This document shows positions 46,130 to 57,541 of a DNA stretch of 64,000 nt, piece by piece. Numbering within the stretch: position 1 is the stretch's first letter; each line of letters begins with the position of its first letter. Made by a program: the position numbers and the translations under genes. Below the pieces are notes generated by a model. The model was given only the letters and a program-made list of their open reading frames with translations. It was not told the DNA's origin and made no database searches. The stretch comes from Pezizomycotina sp. ARF18 (taxonomy: Eukaryota > Ascomycota), in NCBI GenBank assembly GCA_002224055.1, contig AZLU01000165.1, positions 29,180 to 93,179 on the forward strand. Direction: 5' to 3'.

Positions 46130-47668
46130 TCAATCGTCAAAGACAATCTTCTTCCCAACTCCCTTGACGGGGTTGGCTCCGCCTGCGGTAGAAGCACTGA
46201 TAGCCTCTTTTAATATCCTACCTTCTGCTCTTGCGCGCTCTTCGCCGCCTGCCAACTCGGGTGAACGGGTTTGGCTTGCTTCTCCTGCCACTGCATCTTC
46301 TTCCCTTCCTTCTTCCGCTTCTTTTCTTCCTTAGCCTCTTTTCCTTAAGTATGTGGTTCGCCTTTTGCCCGTACTTCTTTTCGGCGAGACGCGCGCGCCT
46401 GCTGGCCCATCCTATTCTTGCGCTCTTCTTCTCCGGCGGGCCTTTCTCTGTTTTTCTTCTTGCGCTTTTGTTGCTGTCGCTTTGGATTCGGAGTCCGTGC
46501 CGGAGCCGGAGATGTATCCACTCATCAGCGTAGGGAGGAACGAGGATTTCGAGCCTTCTCTGCCGGTGGATCGGTGACTTGGACTTTTTCGATTTCTTCT
46601 CGGGCTCGGTAGAAACGGAGGAGACGATGACAATTCTGACCCTTCGTCCGAAAAATCGGGGAATCTGAGGATTCGCGGCAGCTGTCCATCGGCGGGCTCG
46701 GGCGTTATCGACATTGAATGCCACGGACGTTGCGAGATCCCCACATCTCCCTGTTCTTCTTCCCTTCGTCGTCAGACTTAGCAATCCTAGCGTCGAGGGC
46801 ATCTAGCATCTCATCGTCCAGCTCGGTATCCTCCCCATCTATTTCTCGCCGTCGCTATCGCTGTCTTCATTCTGCTCTTCCTCCTTCTCTTCGTCGTCCC
46901 TCATAACACATCCCTCTTCTTATCCGTTTTCGATTTTTTAACGTCCACGTGGCCCTCTGATTCTTCAACCTCCAGCCCGAGCGCTGGTATATCCCCTCAA
47001 GCCCGACTTGAACGCCGCCCTCGCCTTATTCGCATCGTAGAGCCTCGCTGCGACCGTCCGCGCAGCATCCTCTTTGTCCGGCAGCGAGTTCTTAGCGCAG
47101 TAATTCTTCGCTTTAACCCTCTCAAGCTCCTCCCTAATCCTGTCTGCGGGGAAATACGGCGAGTTTCGTAACCTCCCGCTTCTTCAGCAGCGTCTTGTAC
47201 AAATGTATCTGGCTTACAACGCCCAAATCGATATCCTTCAGCGCTTTTTGCTCCGTCAAAAACCTCGTCATCTGCGCCAATATCCTCTCGTCCTCTTTCT
47301 CCAGCGCTACCTCCTCCGATATCCTCTGCAGCGTTTCCCTGTCGCCTTCCGCGGCTTCGGCTTCGCGCTGCGCCTCTCGCTCGATTTTGTCCATCGCGGC
47401 CTGCTCGCGCTCCCACGTCCGCGGCCTTTCTTGGGTTTGAAGAGGCGCAGCCCGCCTTCGCGGCGCACGAGGCGGATGCGGCGGCCGATCTTTTGGGCTT
47501 CGAACGTGCGGCAGATCTTGAGGGCGCGGCGGAAGACGACGTCGGCATGGTGTATCTTTTTCTGGACGGCTTCCTGCGCATTGCCATCGCGCGGGCCGGT
47601 TCGTCGGCGCCACCGTCTGCGGCTGCGTCGATAGCAGCTGGAGGATGCGGTCGCTTTCTCTTTGGCAT
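46130..47668 (-). CDS. bud22: BUD22-like ribosome biogenesis protein (frame-broken)
   Basis: Bud22 is a nucleolar factor needed for 40S subunit maturation; its animal relative is SRFBP1. The start at 47668 gives MPKRKRPHPPAAIDAAADGG. The defining BUD22 helix is visible as KIHHADVVFRRALKICRTFE, then AQKIGRRIRLVRREGG and LRLFKPKK. A long charged helix follows: DKIEREAQREAEAAEGDRET, then EVALEKEDERILAQMTRFLT. The C-terminal hallmark reads EKKYGQKANHILKEKRL, then VHPSWQAAKSAQEQK and VKGVGKKIVFDD*, with TGA at 46130-46132. An acidic, Ser-rich middle lies at about 46500-46950. The blocks fall in different frames, so several single-base shifts are present. Confidence 0.8.
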
Positions 47669-48011
47669 CGTGAATAGGGTGTGAGGAGAGTCAATTGGTG
47701 GTGTTAGGAAAATCGAGATTGAGCAGCGAGTTGCTTTTCTGGAGAAAGTCTGAAAATTTTTAGTCGCAGGAAATTCGGCTAAATTTATAAGTCAAAGCAG
47801 AAATACAGCACTGCACGTACTTTTTATAAGGAAGATGAAACCATTGCACGTCTCGCCAGCTGCGAGGAGGATGTCGCGGTTGCTCGGCGCGTTTGCGAAG
47901 AAGTTAGCTAGACGATAGAGGTAATTGAAGGCGGTAGTATGCCTTCTTCCAGAAGAGAACATTTATTTTATTTTATTTTTGATTACAATTACTTACCTGT
48001 TAGAAAAAAAT

Positions 48012-48050
48012 CTCAGTTTCGCTCAGTGGTAGAGCGCTGACCAAAGTCGC
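48012..48050 (+). pseudogene. tRNA 5'-half-like fragment
   Basis: GCTCAGTGGTAGAGCGC at 48021-48037 is a perfect D-arm and is identical over 17 bases to the D-arm of the tRNA-Thr gene at 49406. It is followed by CTGACC, as in the anticodon stem of several tRNAs. No matching 3' anticodon strand, T-arm or acceptor strand follows, so it can only be a truncated tRNA relic or a chance match containing an A-box. Confidence 0.4.
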
Positions 48051-48629
48051 CAATTCGTTCTGTTTGCGTTTTTACTTCCCTTCCGTCATGATTTTTCCCT
48101 CTCCTCCTATCAATAAATCTTTCGGAGGCTTGTGAATGAAGTAAACAAACATTGTCAAGTCGTTTTCTTTACTGCAAATAAGTCTTTTTCTTCATCAATA
48201 TTTGGCTCCGCGAAATCTCTCGGGTTGAATTTTCCGGATAAAGCCCTTTCGTACTTACCTAGGTAAAAGAGGATATTCCCTTCAAGTCGATACTCGACGT
48301 ACGGGCAGCTACCCGCTCTTGACTTTCGATACGCGGCGCTAAAGTTAAGGTCTAATAACGAGACTGCTACAAGCGGATACTATGCTGTATCTCAACTTTG
48401 ACTTGTTTACATAAACATTTATTAATTCTAATAGAGGGGAGTTCTTGAGCTAACAGAGATCTCTATAGCCTTATACGACTAGTAGACGACTTAAAACCAG
48501 CTCACCTTCAGCGACGCTGACGCGCGAAAGGTTTCTTCCTTCCACTCTGCAAAATTCTCAGCAACCTCATCTCTTGAGAAACCTCTGAGCCCCATTAGAA
48601 GCAGTATCATTGGCCTTGGTCAAATCCGT

Positions 48630-48647
48630 CCCCCCCCCCCCCCCCCC
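48630..48647. repeat. C18 homopolymer
   Basis: An uninterrupted run of 18 C, unusual in a window where almost all long runs are A or T. Confidence 0.9.
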
Positions 48648-49405
48648 TTATTATTTTCTTATCATTGCTAACGGATTCTTGAGTCGTCTACTTGAAGATT
48701 TCGCCGCTCCGGACTATGCTGATGCCAAAAACCACTTCGTACCGGTAGAAATCCGAGAGTCACTTTCATGCAATTCTAGCTTGCTACCTTGTGCTACGGC
48801 ATATTGAAAAACCTAAATGCGCCCTTATCTATCGTCACTACTGCAAAGTATTAATAACGCATGATAGGATGCTGTCGAACTCTGTGAACTCTCAGTACTT
48901 CACGACATACTAACACTTCGCAATCTACAAACCTTAAGTCAACGGCGTTCCTTTCTTCCCTCCTCAACAGAATTTTATACGTAATATACTATTCGAATCC
49001 TTGATATATATATATAAGATATAAGCTAAGAGTTCTTTATATTATAGCCTATTGACATCGTTACCGTTAATCAGCAACGGTTCGCACTCTCTTATCTTGC
49101 TCTATTTACCAATTTGAAGCAGAACCAATTGCGCTGACTGCACCCATGGAGTAAAATACGCCTCGACAAAATTCTATGCGAGCCTACAACTTGCGTACGA
49201 GTACAACTCTCTTATACACTCTTCGAATTTATCCTTCGCAACCTTGAGCTTCAAGAACACTCCTTTAAGCTCAAAGCTTATTCTCCCTCAAGAACTCTAG
49301 AGTTAATGCGTGGTGTTCCAGATCGTGCATAAACCTTGTGAGAGCGGACTCGAAAACTCATGCTCCAAGATAAAGGAAAATTAGGCCGTCGGTGGTACGT
49401 GTCGA

Positions 49406-49519
49406 GCCCGTTAGCTCAGTGGTAGAGCGCGTCACTCGTACCGTCAAACAAGCTCGAGAGAGCGTGTTTAAAACACACGATGAGATGATGAGGTCTCAGG
49501 TTCGATCCTGAAGTGGGCA
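49406..49519 (+). tRNA. tRNA-Thr (anticodon CGU) with intron
   Basis: The acceptor strands GCCCGTT (49406-49412) and AGTGGGC (49512-49518) pair, with two wobbles, before a discriminator A. The D-arm is GCTC..GAGC. The anticodon stem CGTCA (49429-49433) pairs with TGATG (49486-49490), enclosing loop CTCGTA with anticodon CGT at 49437-49439. An intron of about 44 nt follows position 37 (49441-49484), as usual for eukaryotic nuclear tRNAs. The T-arm is TCAGG-TTCGATC-CTGA and lacks one C on its 3' side, probably the same kind of one-base loss seen in the protein genes. Confidence 0.8.
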
Positions 49520-52516
49520 ATTGTCATGATGGTATCTAAGCTCGACGTTTTTTTTTTTTTAATTCATTCTTCTATTAAATATTTTTTTTTGGTTTATAGA
49601 TTGAACAAGAAAACAAGCCCGCCAAATTTGGTTGTTTTTTGCTAAATTTTAGGTGCGCAATGGTTGAAAACATGTTCGGGTTCGGCCGTGCGTCCGAGCT
49701 AATCATAGCTATCTATTCAAGCTTAAATACTATATCGACACTGGATTACGCCAACGCATATTCAATTATTGGAACGCCCGGTCGTCGGTCAAGTCGATGG
49801 CTCACAATTCTCATATCGCGCCCCGAGTAACTCACATCCCTGAACATTCCGAAAGAGTCACCGGAATGAATTGACCGCGAAAACTTCATTTGATGAGAAA
49901 TTTTCATGAACCTAAATCGTAATATCGGACTACAAAGGTTACAAAGCCAGTGCAAATTGCAGACAAGTAAGTGCTATCTCGGAAAGCCATCATCGCTCTT
50001 CCTCTCCGATCGAGGTTCTTCTGAGACATCCACCGGAGGTAGCCATCAAGGACAAAGAGGTGTATAATGTTCAAGAGCAAACAGACAAAGAGGTACGTTG
50101 CTATACATGACAAAGACCCATAACTAGCAAGTTACATCACATATCCTCCCCATAAGCCAAACGAAGAAAATGAGGGAGGAATCACTTTGTTATTTCAAAA
50201 GAGTGTAAGTGTCGGAAAATGTAAATTGACGCCGTTTGAAAAAGATATCCGTTGACTGAGAAAAAAATGGATAACTTTCGAAAATCGTGTTCGAAGGTGT
50301 AAATTTTTTGATTCTGTTACATGATCGTACAGGATGCAACTATGACGAAAGTTAATGCCATGTGGCAACCATAGCTGAACACGGTTGAACTTTTTTTTTT
50401 TTTTTTCTTATTGAGAATCGCCGCCAGAGAAAAGGTTTCGTTTGAGCTACATCTTACCAGAATCTAAAACATGAAATGTTAGTAATCCGAAAGGAGAAGA
50501 GAGAGAGAAGGAGGAAGGTGCGAAGATTCTATAGCTACTACTACCGCAGTCGCCGCACTCGAAGCACCTATTGCAGACCGGGCAGATCTTCTTCAGCGGT
50601 GATCCGAAACAGGTTCTCGGCTGGGTTCCGTGGGCCACGCTTCCGGGTTGTCGCTGCAGACTGGCTCTTGGATGGTCTTCTGGGCACATTTTTCCTGGCT
50701 GAAAGTAAGTTTCGGTTGTCGAGCGTTTTGAATATAAGTATGAAGGTTAATTAAATGTCGGAGGATGAATCTCGTGAAAAAGAAAGAATATGGTTTGCCT
50801 TTCGAGCCTTGACGAGGGAGGCTTTTTTGGGGGGGCCTTTTTTATACTTTTACAGCGAAGCAATGCAAGCTGATCGACCACCTGCGGGCTTTGTTGGCCT
50901 TGCTCTTGGCTGGCGCGAGCAGAGAGTCTTGGCATCGGTAATGCAGCGCCAGAAAGGATACGTAACCGGTAGCTAATTTTAGGCCAAGGAAAAGATCGCT
51001 TCGGTTCCTGGGGAAATTGTGCGCACATGGCACAAACATCCAATACTGGCGCTTGGACGCGGTATCGTTGAATGTTCAAATGTAAATCGAGATACTTCTG
51101 CTCACCGACTATCAAGTAACTGATCGCATGAAGATAAGTTAAACAATACTGTCAATACATTATATACAATATCGTCATTTTCGAAGTCGAATCCTTTTAG
51201 AAAGAAAGAAAGAAAGAACAAAATCATGAAAATCGAAATCATATTTTGTTGAGGTCATTTCACAACCCATCTCAAGGATTCGCAGAGTGCGCAGAGTTTG
51301 AATGCATTCCAAAAAAATAGTATCCTAATAAGTAGTGAGGATGTTCCAGCAAGAGCATCAGATGTTATTTCTCAAGAAGGAGGGCAGGTAGGATAACCAA
51401 TATCACTAAGGAAATTTGGCAAGTCGAAGAGCTGTAGATTGTATGGATCAACTTGGTCTTGCAGTCAACCTGTAGCAAATCGATCCCCTTATATTGGATC
51501 TTAACAAGAAAATTGGTTTCAATTTTGTCAGCATGAGTGCTATCTTGCAACTCGTTGCTTCACCTTTGTAATTTCGTGAATTGATATTGAATATTCATAT
51601 TTCTCTACTAATCTTACTCCCGGCGGATGCGCCGTCTTATTCAACGGTAAAATGCACCCCCTTCGCAAACTTCCGTCCCCGTCGTAACGTATTATCGAGT
51701 TCCCACCTGTATGCGATCTCGCACGTGTGGAACGTATATACAGTCTTGAACCTTTCATCTTCGTGAGACCATCGAGGCCGATGAGGGCTACTTGCTTGGT
51801 ATATTGCGGTCGTGTTAGTCGATGCGATGGGCTAGCGCCGTTGTTGAAGTTTTCGCTGTAGACTGTTACGTCTCCGTGAAGGTTCGTCGTAGACTTTTTT
51901 CAAGCGCGATAGGGTCGTCGGAGGACCGGAGGAGTCGAATGCGGCGTTGTAGCGTTTGATATTGCGGCTACGTCGGCGTCGTAGAGGTAGCAGTTACTTG
52001 GACGGCGGGTATGAAGAAGGAAAAGATGGGAAGAGAGTAAAACTTCATTTCTATACGGCTGCCAATCGATGACTTTAAAAGTCTCATATAAGCTTGAATC
52101 ACCCGTAACTTTTGGATTGAATTGCAGACTAATTGAAGCAAATATATAGTCTTTTGAAAACTATAGTGACGCAAAGGGCAGCTTCTTGGTCTTTTAATGT
52201 ATTTGAAATTAATAACATGTTGAAATGTTTGGAAGAAAAATATGGAGAAGAGGCAAATTCGACCCCACACATCACCTTGGAATCGAAAATTAGGTCTAGG
52301 TGTCTTGGATGTCAAGATTCTTGAGAGGGGACAAGTGCTTAGCCCTGCATGGCGCGGATGGGAACACAACACATCCAAGTCGTGGGTAATGCACCCTACA
52401 GAGGCCAAGAACCTTGAATGCTGCAACAGTTCCTACATACATCAGTAGGATCTAATTGATTCGAAGCTCTAAATCGCGGGGCTTGTTAGCGGGGCCAGGC
52501 TGCTGATGTCGGTATT
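49520..52516. other. Spacer with weak open frames only
   Basis: About 3 kb without a recognised gene. Minus-strand frames at 50447-50689 (with CPVCNRCFECGDC, a possible zinc-binding knot) and 50747-51115 (MIVGEQKYLDLHLNIQRYRV) could be exons of one small gene, but no family or splice pair confirms it. The plus-strand frame at 49639-49830 has no signature. A T-run lies at about 50391-50406. Confidence 0.4.
50447..51115 (-). CDS. Possible small Cys-rich gene, unrecognised
   Basis: Two minus-strand frames separated by 57 bp could be parts of one gene. The first (51115-50747) begins MIVGEQKYLDLHLNIQRYRV and has CAMCAQF. The second (50689-50447) has LKKICPVCNRCFECGDC, five Cys spaced as in a treble-clef or knuckle zinc site. 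The region between looks compositionally biased, and one-base shifts elsewhere in the window make frame loss likely. No homologue comes to mind; this may be chance. Confidence 0.25.
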
Positions 52517-54333
52517 TCAATCTCGCCTGCATGCAAACCCGATATTGTTTCGCCAAGAAAAAACAAAAAGTAACGAATAGTAGTAAACTATTAAAATTCT
52601 ATTTGGTATAATCGCTATTACTGAAACGTTAAGATCCGTCTGCATTATCACTTGGCTGAACCGGGGCCCTGCTCCGCCCTGGCTCGGACTGGGCCTGCGA
52701 TCCGGTAGCGCGCCTCTTGTTGCTGTAACACCACCGACAGGTCTTCGCGGCGGGCCCATTGATGTTGGTGCATCACCCCCGCCTACCATTCCCGGTCGCC
52801 CCCCCTGTGACCCGCCTCCCGGTTTAGCCCAAGGCGCAGCTGTTACCGTAGACATCGGTGGCGCTCCTGCACCGCTACCAGGCCCTGTCCCGGACGGCCC
52901 CGTTGGTGCTTTCGCCCATGGAGCTGTCGTGACTGGTATTCCGCGGATCGTCGGAGCCGTACCGCCGGGCACCTTTGCGTAGGATGTAGAATCGCCTCCA
53001 CCGCCTGCCCCCACAGGAGTTGGCATCCTGAAGCGCCTAGTTTCTGGAGCCGATGTTGAGGGGTCTAGCGTCGCGGTAGAGGGAGCAGCAGCCGACCAGG
53101 GTACCTTAGCGTCCGAATCAGGTATCGATGTCGAAGGAAGGTTCGTGGTCATGGATGTCTGGTGAGGATCGTTTGTCGCGCGGAGCGCATTAGGATCGAC
53201 ACCATCAACTAACTTCCATTGGAAAAGAGAGCCGAACGGGAAATGCTGAACGACCGGGAATTTGCTCAGTACTTCCCCGGAGTACATTTTCATCATGCCC
53301 TAAAACATGCGATTAGCGTTAAATCATATATAATTATTTCGCAGCTATAACTTACGGTATTGATCTTCTTCCACCCGCCTACGACCCCGCTAATATCGAA
53401 TAGATACGGACTATGCTCCCAGAACGGTCCTTTCTTCACGTCCGTATAAAACCGATCGCGCCAAAGTACATGTTGTGCTTCCTTTCCCTTTGCACGGTGT
53501 TCTCCTCGACGATGCTCCCGGGCGCAGGCGGACCATAGCTTCCACCGTAGCAGCCAACTGCGCGGATCCGAATATGTATGGCAGGAAAGAGTGGTCGTCC
53601 AAGCCCCAAACGCCGTGGGAGCCAGCGGGCTCGAGGTTGTACATCACTATAAGCTTCCGGACCAGAGCCAGGTACCTCTCAAATGCGTGGAATGTAACAC
53701 CGAGCTCATCTTTCCCTGTCTCGAAGACGCCCAGAACCCACAGCCCACACAAAAATGCTAGGAAGGATAGCTCGTGACCTGTGCCGTAGTCTAGCCTCTG
53801 CGCGCTGCCGAAGCTTCCGAGCAGATACGAGCTTAATTCGTCGGTCGCTGTAGTTGGAGCTGTAGCACCTGTCGCGCTAGAGTCGTCCACGCCTTCCGCA
53901 GCTGCATTCGCCTTCGCTGGTAGCTCGATGATACTCGATGGAGGCACTCCTTGAGTAGCTCCGGTAGGCGCTCCTCTACCAGCTTATACCACGTTCTGAA
54001 AGCTACATTTCCGAACCGTCGCGGACCTTCATCCGGAGGAGCTTCATCCGTGAAGCTCTCCAGCTTCTCCAGCAGCGATATGACGTTTCGTACGGGCGCC
54101 GTGACTTCTATTGTCGGCGAGTCAATCCAGAAGGCTTCCGTGTCGGCTGTTTTAGAGGATGGCGGGGTGCACGCAGAGGAGAGGTGGGATATAAAGGTCA
54201 CGATAAGCTTGTGAGCTCGGGAGTTCAGGAAGAAAGCAAGGTCGGCGTGGGAGTGGATGCATTTTCGCGGCGTAAAGAATACGTGAGAGTCTAGCGGTAT
54301 CGACGGGAAGGATTCTTCTTCTGTCTTTGACAT
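52517..54333 (-). CDS. rrd1: RRD1-type PP2A activator (PTPA family), with Pro/Gly-rich tail (frame-broken)
   Basis: PTPA proteins are peptidyl-prolyl isomerase-like chaperones that activate PP2A-type phosphatases; yeast Rrd1 acts in the TOR pathway. The start at 54333 gives [20 protein letters not shown]. Family motifs follow in order: [40 protein letters not shown] with [53 protein letters not shown] and [21 protein letters not shown] good intron (GTAAGT..TTTAG) lies near 53298-53356. The C-terminal tail of about 150 residues is Pro/Gly/Thr-rich and repeats an APWAK motif ([18 protein letters not shown]), typical of filamentous-fungal Rrd1. Shifts occur near 53950 and 53480. The true stop may be slightly upstream of 52517. 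Confidence 0.88.
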
Positions 54334-54788
54334 GGTTTTTAAATACTTTCTATGATTGCGAAAATGGCAGATATCTTTTTTACTCGAGGAAGTAAAGTGT
54401 AACTGGTTTCGAGCTCGGAATGATCTAATAAGAGAGGGCAAAATAAAATTAAGCAACAGCGAATATTATGCATGAGCGTGTCGTTAGATAAGGCGAGTCT
54501 ATCGATAAGGAAGGGGCGTGCAACTATTTTGTTTTTTAGTGGTCCCGCCGCCGGATGTTGCCGAATTTTATTGACTAGGAAAAAATCAAAACAAAAACAA
54601 AAAAAAAAAAATAAAAATTAATAATTAATTAATTAATTCCTCCTCCTCCCATCATCACCATCACCATAGTTCTCCTCCTTTACCTCTTTTCGTAGCCAAA
54701 AACCCCTCGTCGCAATTTTATCTCTCTCAAATAGCAATTGTATTATATTATCGAGCGACACGGTTTCATTACTTGATGACATTCCCCA
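54334..54788. promoter_or_regulatory. Divergent promoter region RRD1 / SANT gene
   Basis: A 455-bp spacer between divergently transcribed genes. It contains A-rich and (ATTA)n sequence (54598-54640), then pyrimidine-rich leader before 54789. No specific element can be named. Confidence 0.45.
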
Positions 54789-57468
54789 ATGTCGCGAGGG
54801 ACACGTTCGCATAATCCGCCATTACTCCAGTTCGATTCGAACGATGAGGTCGTGATCAACGAGAATGTCAGCAACCCCACAATGTCGCGATCCACACGCT
54901 CTCACAAGCCGGAGCTTGTACGTTTTGGTTCGCACGACGAAGTAGTCAGCCTCGCGTCCGAGCATAAACCGCGACAGGCATCGACAACACGAAAGCGTTC
55001 AGCGCCAGAAACTCCTACGCAGCATTCCAGCAAGCGCGCTAAGACTGCGCCGTCCTCAAACGCTGCAACGCCGAAAACCGTACCCCTTCTAAAGCTACGC
55101 CGTCGAAAAATGCCCCGCCAGCCAAGGCGACACCGTCATCCAAGTCTGTACCCTCGAAATCAGCGCCATCCTCGAGTATGAAGCGTGGGGAATCCATTGC
55201 TAAGCATTCACCGATGGCAACGCGCCAGTCGGCCAGGGAGAAGAGCGTCGAGCTTCCGCGACAAGTGCCAGCGCCGCAACTCCCTTCAACTAGGACGACG
55301 CGACGGAGCGAGCCCGCGGAGGAAGAGGGTGGGGAAACAGAGCCCGCGACTGCGAGATCCAAGATTAGCGCCAGGGTTTCTGACGTTCCTAAGAGCTCGA
55401 AGCGGGAAGATGTATGGGACATGCCGAAAAGTTCTCCGATAAAAGCCCCTCGGAGGTCTATCAGGCAGAGCGACCAGCACATTGTTCAGAAGCAGACGAC
55501 CGAAGCGCCCAAGGAAGAGAAGGTCTCCAGGAATACCGAGAATGCAGCGAATAAACTGTTCGGGATGAACGACAAAACGAAAGCAACAGCGAAAATACAT
55601 CGACTAAACCAGCCGTTCTGGGAAAGATAACACCAAAAAGAAGCAACCCGTCGAACGGCGAGGCGATAATGGTCCGAGGGAATCTGCAAAACCTACGCAT
55701 ACCGTCCCTTCGGAGCCCTCAACGCCGAAGAAACTTACAAAACCACTGAAACCTTCAGCGCCTTCGCCAGCCGGGTCGAAAGCGAGCGCGCAAGCAGGCA
55801 GACCGGGGCAAACACCAAAGAAAGAAACTCGCGGGCGGAAACCGAAGCCTAAGCCTGAAGGATTGGAGGAAGAGCCAAAGCGCCCTAGGGCAGACCTAGA
55901 AAATCCGACATTGCGCCTGCGGTGCAAGCCACTGCAGCTGTTCGGAAGGAAGAAGTCGCTGTATCCGCGCAGGAGGAACAGCAGGCTGCAGCGGTGCCTC
56001 AACAAGAAGCGCAGGCTGACGCGGACGATGAAGGGACGGACGAAGCTATTGCTGCAAAACTGAACGACGCCCTAGTTGAGGAGGAACTGTACACCGGAGC
56101 GGTAGACGACTCTGGCGAAGAAGAAAAAGCACGCGAAGATATCGTCACAAAGACACACTTCCATTCTGGGCCAAAGAGGCTAAGAGTAGTTTTATGAATG
56201 AAGAAATGTCTGGAAGTGAATCCGAGGGCGAGGAGTAACGGATATAGACCTAGCCATAAGCTTGGGGCACAAAAGCCCCCCAAGAAAGGCCCGATGCAAT
56301 CACAGAACAAGAACCGAAATAGCACCAAATTGGTGGTGCAACAGAGTCAAGATCCGGCGGGCGAGGCTCAAAAGGCCTTTTATAAAACATTAAGCAAGTA
56401 TTCCAAGCGGCAGAGGCGTCTGTACTCGATGTTTGAGAACTTTTACAAAACACTAAAGACGAAAGGCGTGAGCTTGCAGAGAGTCGTAAGGCTGTTGAGA
56501 GTGCTTTCAGTGAACTGGTCGACTCTCTTGACACCAAGGGTACTTATGCATACGCCAGATCCCTTGATCGGAATTACAATCTTAAGAATGTAGATCCAAG
56601 ACGGGCACCGCATTTGCCGGAGATCCGTTCGGCGCGTACGCAGAGACTTTTGATGCCAGGGATGAAAAATTGCGCGATCTTTTCAAAGACTCTGCGGAGC
56701 GGAGTGCAGACATGGAATTGCTGGAACAAGTTAAAGACCGCATACAGGACTCTCTCGAAGAATCTCACGAACATCTGCAGCGTATCGACAGGTTTATTGC
56801 TGATGCAGAGCGACCTATTACAGTGTTCGAGAACGAGATTGACGAAGTTGAAAATCTCCTTCGGCACGAGGAAAATTTCCTCTTGACTACCAAAACATCA
56901 GACTCGAACAGGCTGAAAAAATCAGGGAGACCAACATGAGAAGGCTCAAGTTTGATCCTATGAGGATAATGTCATCGCTATCTTCTAGAGAACGTCAGAA
57001 ACGACGGTTGGAACCGTCCAATGGTGTCCCTGATCACCGAAGGGAAGAGATGGCTGTGGTTCAACGGGAATCTAGCGAGGATCTCGATTTCAGGTGGGAA
57101 GAGGAATATACTGGGGAGACGCGCCGAAAGAATACGTCGGAATGGACCCAAGCGGAAGACCAGACGCTCTGCGTCGGTATAGACAAGTTTGGCTGTAAGT
57201 ATAACTTTCAATTTTGAACCGTGTTCTCTCGCTGACTTTGTGGGCAGTGGCGCCAGATAACTTCATCATGATTAAACAGACGTACGGATCTGTGCCTGGC
57301 TCTGTTCTTTATAACCGAGAAGGCTCAGATATCCAAGCCAGGGCCCGTGAATTGAAGGTATGTAACTTCTCTTAAAATTTGCTGACAATGAGACTGACCG
57401 ATTCTTGCTAGGCTATTATACTGGACCAGGGCGGTCAATTGCCTTCCACCTGGGCGAATATTTCTTGA
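54789..57468 (+). CDS. Nuclear SANT/Myb-like protein (frame-broken)
   Basis: The N-terminus repeats a motif, SRGTRSHNPPLLQFDSNDEV then SRSTRSHKPELVRFGSHDEV. A long basic, Ser/Pro/Lys-rich disordered region follows with repeated SSKSVPSK-like stretches. The middle is helical (DRIQDSLEESHEHLQRIDRF, then DEVENLLRHEENFLL). The C-terminus carries a Myb/SANT-like unit: SEWTQAEDQTLCVGIDKFG, intron, LAPDNFIMIKQTYGSVPGSV, then DIQARARELK, intron, AIILDQGGQLPSTWANIS*. Introns begin GTAAGT (about 57194) and GTATGT (about 57358). The composition and SANT fold suggest a chromatin or DNA-binding role, possibly telomeric or kinetochore, but I cannot name the family. Several single-base shifts occur between 55150 and 56600. 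Confidence 0.65.
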
Positions 57469-57541
57469 TTTCGGTTTTCTAAAACCTTTGCGGCTTAGGT
57501 TGATCGTTTTCTTGCCATTTAAGCGCCTTGCAATCTTTCAC

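Larger units (their letters stand above)
47669..49405. other. Spacer with tRNA-like fragment and C18 run
   Basis: A 1.7-kb gap holding the BUD22 upstream region. It contains a tRNA 5'-half-like fragment near 48012-48050 and a C18 run at 48630-48647. No coding sequence is supported. The open frame at 48610-48807 is created by the C-run. Confidence 0.5.

Noticed and set aside
31298-49519. A functional link between TRM7 and the tRNA-Thr gene
   Set aside because: They are 17 kb apart with unrelated genes between, so the co-occurrence is not evidence of a shared unit.
51968-52426. A 152-codon minus-strand frame
   Set aside because: Its composition is Phe/Ser/Ile/Cys-biased, as in random AT-rich sequence, and no motif is visible; an opposite-strand frame overlaps it equally well.
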